A stretch of DNA of 64,000 nt from Candidatus Bathyarchaeota archaeon (GTDB taxonomy: Archaea; Thermoproteota; CALKCG01; B24; DRYS01). The DNA lies in NCBI GenBank assembly GCA_025058595.1, contig JANXEK010000004.1, positions 18,216-82,215 of the forward strand, in the 5' to 3' direction. The translations under genes were made by a program, and so were the position numbers. Each line of letters opens with the position of its first letter. Position 1 is the stretch's first letter. Under the pieces are notes generated by a model. The model did not search any database, was not told the origin of the DNA, and worked only from the letters and a program-made list of their open reading frames with translations. Of the stretch, positions 60,153 through 64,000 are shown piece after piece.

Positions 60153-60200
60153 CATGAATATTTCCATACCTCCGCCATTAATAATCACCTAAAAATCCAT
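60129..60200 (-). repeat. 72-bp inverted repeat, copy B
   Basis: Reverse complement is 69/72 identical to 52489..52560. Confidence 0.92.
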
Positions 60201-60384
60201 ACCTAATTCATGTTAGGGTGCATCGTTCATACTATCCATCATACTCTTCTAGATCTCCATATACGTTAAGGCTTCTACGTAGATCTAGGTTTAAGCCTCC
60301 CTAGGTATGGGTATGACGTGTAGCAGGCCTTATAAAATCCCCTAGAAAGCGATATAAGCTAGTATATGATCGTATACTAGATCT

Positions 60385-61245
60385 ATGGCTGAAGATAGCC
60401 TGCATACCGTCTTCAGTATGGATTGTGAGAGGATAGCGGAATACTCACCTCCAGGTGGACCTAAGAGTTGGCTGGATAGTAGATCCTCTATAGAGTGTTT
60501 CATCGATACCCTCGCAGGCTACGGGTTTAAAGCTACATTCTTCATAGTACCTGAAACCGCCTACGAACATAGAGATCTATTCCTAGAAGCTAGGGATAGA
60601 AGCTTCGAGCTAGGTCTACACTATCACCCTCAAAGCTTTAGAGATGGAAGATGGGAGGGCTACCTAGCAAGCTATAGCTACGAAGATCAGCTATACCAGC
60701 TTAGAGAAGCTGTAAAAGATTGGAGTAGCTATCTAGGTTTTAAGCCTAGAGGCTTCAGACCTGGAAACTTCTCCGCTAACATCGATACCTACAAGGCTAT
60801 CTACAAGCTAGGGTTTAGGGAGGGAAGCTGCTATATACCTGGTAGGATTAGACCTGAATGGCACGCTATATGGATCGATTCACCTCCATACCCACACCAT
60901 GTGGATGGCATAGACTTCCTAGATATACCTGTAACAGCCGATCTAAGGGTTAAACCTAAAATCGGCGATCCACCCCATCTAAGGATAGAATCAGGTAGCC
61001 TAGAATACCTTAAAGGTATACTCTCATGGTGGCTCCAACATCTATCATCCACCGATCCACCTCTGAAGACTGTAGTCTTTATGACGCATAACACCGTAGA
61101 CTATAGTAGAGGATCCGAAGGGTACGCTAAACTGGAGGGATTAATCCAAGCTATAACGGAAGCCGAGAATATAGGGTTCAAGATACACCCATCAACCATG
61201 AGAGAAATACACGAACTAGCCGATCGGACAGTATACCGTGTATAG
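60385..61245 (+). CDS. Polysaccharide deacetylase-like protein
   Basis: HTVFSMDCERIAEY...YGFKATFFIVPETAYEHRDLFLEARDRSFELGLHYHPQ. Confidence 0.85.
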   Translation: MAEDSLHTVFSMDCERIAEYSPPGGPKSWLDSRSSIECFIDTLAGYGFKATFFIVPETAYEHRDLFLEARDRSFELGLHYHPQSFRDGRWEGYLASYSYEDQLYQLREAVKDWSSYLGFKPRGFRPGNFSANIDTYKAIYKLGFREGSCYIPGRIRPEWHAIWIDSPPYPHHVDGIDFLDIPVTADLRVKPKIGDPPHLRIESGSLEYLKGILSWWLQHLSSTDPPLKTVVFMTHNTVDYSRGSEGYAKLEGLIQAITEAENIGFKIHPSTMREIHELADRTVYRV

Positions 61246-61267
61246 GAGAGGAGGGGTGAAGCTTAAC

Positions 61268-61732
61268 TCAACCTCTAGATACTTTCACTCTCTCGATAGC
61301 AGCTCTAGCTAAAGCTTCTCCTAACCTCCTACATGCTTCTAGATCCTCCTCGCCAGGTATACCGCTTGAAACAACCCCATCGCATACCCTCTCCATCCTG
61401 AAAGCCTCCATAATCCTCTCTATACTTAGAAGCGCTGAGTTGCTAGATCCACCGCCAGATGTAAAAGCTACAGCAGGTTTACCCGCTATCTTCCCTCTAA
61501 CGCTCCAAGCTACATCGAAGAAGTGCTTCATAAGCCCAGCCATATAGCCGAAGTAGTTTGGAGAACCAAAGGCTACAGCATCACATGAAACCAGATCTTC
61601 GATCGTAGCGTAATCTACACGTACAAGTCTAGCTTTAGCCCCCTCAACCCTACCAACACCTTCAGCTACAGCTCTAGCTAAAGCCTCAGTCCTACCAGTC
61701 CTAGAATAGTATACAACTAATACTTCAACCAA
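61268..61732 (-). CDS. Flavodoxin/NAD(P)H:quinone oxidoreductase-like protein
   Basis: VEVLVVYYSRTGRTEALARAVAEG...DAVAFGSPNYFGYMAGLMKHFFD; TTG start at 61732 preferred over ORF-track extension. Confidence 0.9.
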   Translation of the reverse strand: MVEVLVVYYSRTGRTEALARAVAEGVGRVEGAKARLVRVDYATIEDLVSCDAVAFGSPNYFGYMAGLMKHFFDVAWSVRGKIAGKPAVAFTSGGGSSNSALLSIERIMEAFRMERVCDGVVSSGIPGEEDLEACRRLGEALARAAIERVKVSRG

Positions 61733-62166
61733 GCAGAACCTACCTCGAACAGAAATACCATATTTAACCATATAAATCTTTAAGAAAACATTATCCTGTA
61801 TAATGCTCATCACCACAACCCTATAGATCTCTGGAAGAATACTAACAGGTAGGGATAAAGCGATGTTCACAGACGCCATACGGATAGTCGTTCTAGGCGT
61901 AATCGTCGGAGCATCCATGGATTAATCGCTACTATACCCGTAATCGTAGTATAGCTTATCCTAATCAAACACTTCTTCGATCGCAGATGGATGAGAGCAC
62001 TATGATATTCGTAGGTAGTTGTAGGGATGCTAACCCCCCGATCGATAACATACTATTAAACATCCTTCACCGGCATCATACGGGGATAACCGAGGTTAAT
62101 CGGAATAACTAAATTAGTTACACAGCCCTTATATACTTCATCCCCGATCTTATAATTGGTGTCCCT

Positions 62167-62706
62167 ATGGAGGTTTTCGAAGCTATAAGAACTAGGCGAA
62201 GCATAAGGGTCTACGAGGATAAACCGGTCGAAGATGAGAAGCTTCTAAGGATACTCGAAGCAGCTAGGCTCGCACCATCCGCCGGTAATAGGCAGCCGTG
62301 GAGGTTCATAGTAGTTACAGATCCGAAAATAAAGGAAGAGATAAGGATGGTTAAAGAAAGGATGAGGCCGCCACAGGCTAGAGGACCTAGGAGGAGCCCG
62401 CTAGATACAGCACCAGTAGTGATAGTAGGATGCGCCATACCAGAGGTAAGCTTCCCAGGAACAGACTTCTGGAAGATAGACGTGTCGATAGCGCTACAAA
62501 ACCTAGTACTAGCAGCATGGGAACTGGAACTAGGAACATGCTGGATAGGAGTATTCCACGAAGAACAAGAACTTAAAAAAGTATTAAGAGTACCGGAAGA
62601 AGCGAGAATAGTAGCCATGATAACAGTAGGATACCCGGCAGAAAAGAAAGAACCGGTAACAGACAGAAAACCGCTACAACAAATAATAAGCTACAACCAC
62701 TGGTAG
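62167..62706 (+). CDS. Nitroreductase family protein
   Basis: MEVFEAIRTRRSIRVYEDKPVEDEKLLRILEAARLAPSAGNRQPWRFIVV. Confidence 0.95.
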   Translation: MEVFEAIRTRRSIRVYEDKPVEDEKLLRILEAARLAPSAGNRQPWRFIVVTDPKIKEEIRMVKERMRPPQARGPRRSPLDTAPVVIVGCAIPEVSFPGTDFWKIDVSIALQNLVLAAWELELGTCWIGVFHEEQELKKVLRVPEEARIVAMITVGYPAEKKEPVTDRKPLQQIISYNHW

Positions 62707-62819
62707 TAACCTATTTTCAACGGATAGGAAGTATCTAGCAATATCCTAAAGGTATATTAGGAACTCTTATGCTCTGACAATAGCTCCTTCAATATCTAGA
62801 GGGGTAGAGGTACATCTAC

Positions 62820-63017
62820 ATGGTTAAGCATAGGAAGGCTCTCGATTGGATACCTATGGCTAAGGAATATCTAGAATATGCTAAAGAAGATTTCAGTCGT
62901 GGGAGGTATGCTACCGCCATCCTTCATGTTGAGCTCTCCGCACAGAAGGCTGTTAAAGCTTTGATAACAGTCCTAGGCTTCGAGCCTGTAAAACTCATAG
63001 GCCTACAGTCGTATTAA
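62820..63017 (+). pseudogene. Truncated HEPN domain protein
   Basis: DWIPMAKEYLEYAKEDFSRGRYATAILHVELSAQKAVKALITVLGFEP then premature stop. Confidence 0.65.
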
Positions 63018-63261
63018 GGACGTTTACAACCGACGGGTTAATCGAAAAAGTGAATCTTACAAACAAATATAGTAGAGAGGATTACAATGTATGCTACTAC
63101 CCTTAAAGATCAAGGTGTAACCACTAGGTATGGATGAGAGCCTGTCGGTAGGATAATAAAACCTTCTGAGATTTATGCTATAAATGTAGCGAAAACCCTC
63201 CTAGCTAACGCCGAAGAAGTTGTGAAGTTGACATAGGAACTTCTAAGTGAGGTGGATCGTT

Positions 63262-63390
63262 AGTGTTAAGCCCTATACCTAAGAAATATCATGGAGATCT
63301 TGAAAGGTTTATCGCCAAAATTATGCATCGAGACGATGTTAGAATTATACTCTTACTCGGATCCACCGTTTGTGGAAAGTTAAAACGCTA
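63262..63390 (+). pseudogene. Truncated MNT-type nucleotidyltransferase
   Basis: LSPIPKKYHGDLERFIAKIMHRDDVRIILLLGSTVCGKLKRYPES. Confidence 0.55.
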
Positions 63391-63679
63391 CCCTGAAAGC
63401 GATACTTGAAATCACCGAAAGAAGACTCGCAGGGATATTTCACATTGTCGGGGAAAGGATGAGTAGGTATTTGCGATAAAGGTAGCTCAAGTGCTTGGTT
63501 TCGACGAGAACCTAATAGGAAAAGCTGAGATGAAAGATATGAGGTGGATTGCAAAGAGACCTAGAGATTCAAGCTTAAACTCAGAGTATACAAGAAGTAT
63601 TCTAAAAACCGACTTCTATAGTACCGATAAAGCTCTAAATATTCTCAGAAGAGAATACTTTGAGGCAGAGAAGAGTTGA
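63388..63679 (+). pseudogene. C-terminal remnant of RmlD-like dTDP-4-dehydrorhamnose reductase (frameshifted)
   Basis: LKAILEITERRLAGIFHIVGERMSRY / FAIKVAQVLGFDENLIGKAEMKDMRWIAKRPRDSSLNSEYTRSILKTDFYSTDKALNILRREYFEAEKS. Confidence 0.7.
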
Positions 63680-64000
63680 AAGTTCTTGTTACAGGCGGTG
63701 CTGGATACATAGGTAGCGTCCTTATAGGAAAACTCTTAGATGAAGGATATAGCGTGATATGCTTAGATAAACTCATATTTGGAGATATAGGTATTAGGCA
63801 ATACATAGGTATGAGAAATTTCAAGTTGATAGTAGATGATACTAGAACATTCGATCCCCAGATCCTTAATAAAGTAAATATCGTCGTAGATTTAGCAGCT
63901 ATATCCCAACCAGATCCGTTAGGACATATAAGAAAAGAGCTATTTTATGAAATGAATTATGTAGGATCGTTTAGGGTAGCAAGATTAAGTAGGGAAAAAG
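63676..64000 (+). CDS. NAD-dependent epimerase/dehydratase, truncated by window edge
   Basis: LKVLVTGGAGYIGSVLIGKLLDEGYSVICLDKLIFGD...VDLAAISQPDP. Confidence 0.92.
   Translation, partial: MKVLVTGGAGYIGSVLIGKLLDEGYSVICLDKLIFGDIGIRQYIGMRNFKLIVDDTRTFDPQILNKVNIVVDLAAISQPDPLGHIRKELFYEMNYVGSFRVARLSREK

Noticed and set aside
61733-61918. N-terminal extension of the flavodoxin-like ORF
   Set aside because: Residues before VEVLVVYYSRTG do not match the family; TTG at 61732 is the likelier start.
1-64000. CRISPR arrays, rRNA operons, prophage or intact transposase
   Set aside because: None recognisable in the window.

Overview
Archaeal chromosomal window (TACK/Thermoproteota-like gene content, inferred). 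It is mostly core and housekeeping genes: aIF2-gamma, S6e, aIF5B, AlaS, TmcA, ArgS, ArgH, RpiA, RNase Z, HerA/NurA, Thi4, SufS, FAU-1, Trm112-like, with two tRNAs, sugar-metabolism genes and several decaying genes. The strongest finding is in aIF5B (infB, minus strand). The ORF track starts this gene only at 6889, but the G1 and switch-I motifs lie upstream. The reading frame is broken by a 24-nt insert (7085..7108) carrying an in-frame TAA. The flanking RNA folds by hand into a canonical archaeal bulge-helix-bulge (6-bp outer helix, 4-bp central helix, two 3-nt bulges, 5-bp inner helix, 7-nt loop). Cutting after nucleotide 2 of each bulge restores the conserved EAGG-M-TQHIGA motif exactly. 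This is a likely pre-mRNA intron spliced by the tRNA splicing machinery in a translation-factor gene. Other observations: an intein inside the HerA Walker A motif; a 72-bp inverted repeat pair (69/72 identical) bracketing about 7.6 kb, one copy next to a row of palindromes; a structured-RNA candidate downstream of tRNA-Gln; two genes apparently using CTG start codons behind strong SD motifs; a frameshifted, unannotated L13e-like gene; a three-member paralogous winged-helix family beside nurA-herA; and several gene remnants. All calls come from reading the sequence by eye; no searches or folding programs were run.
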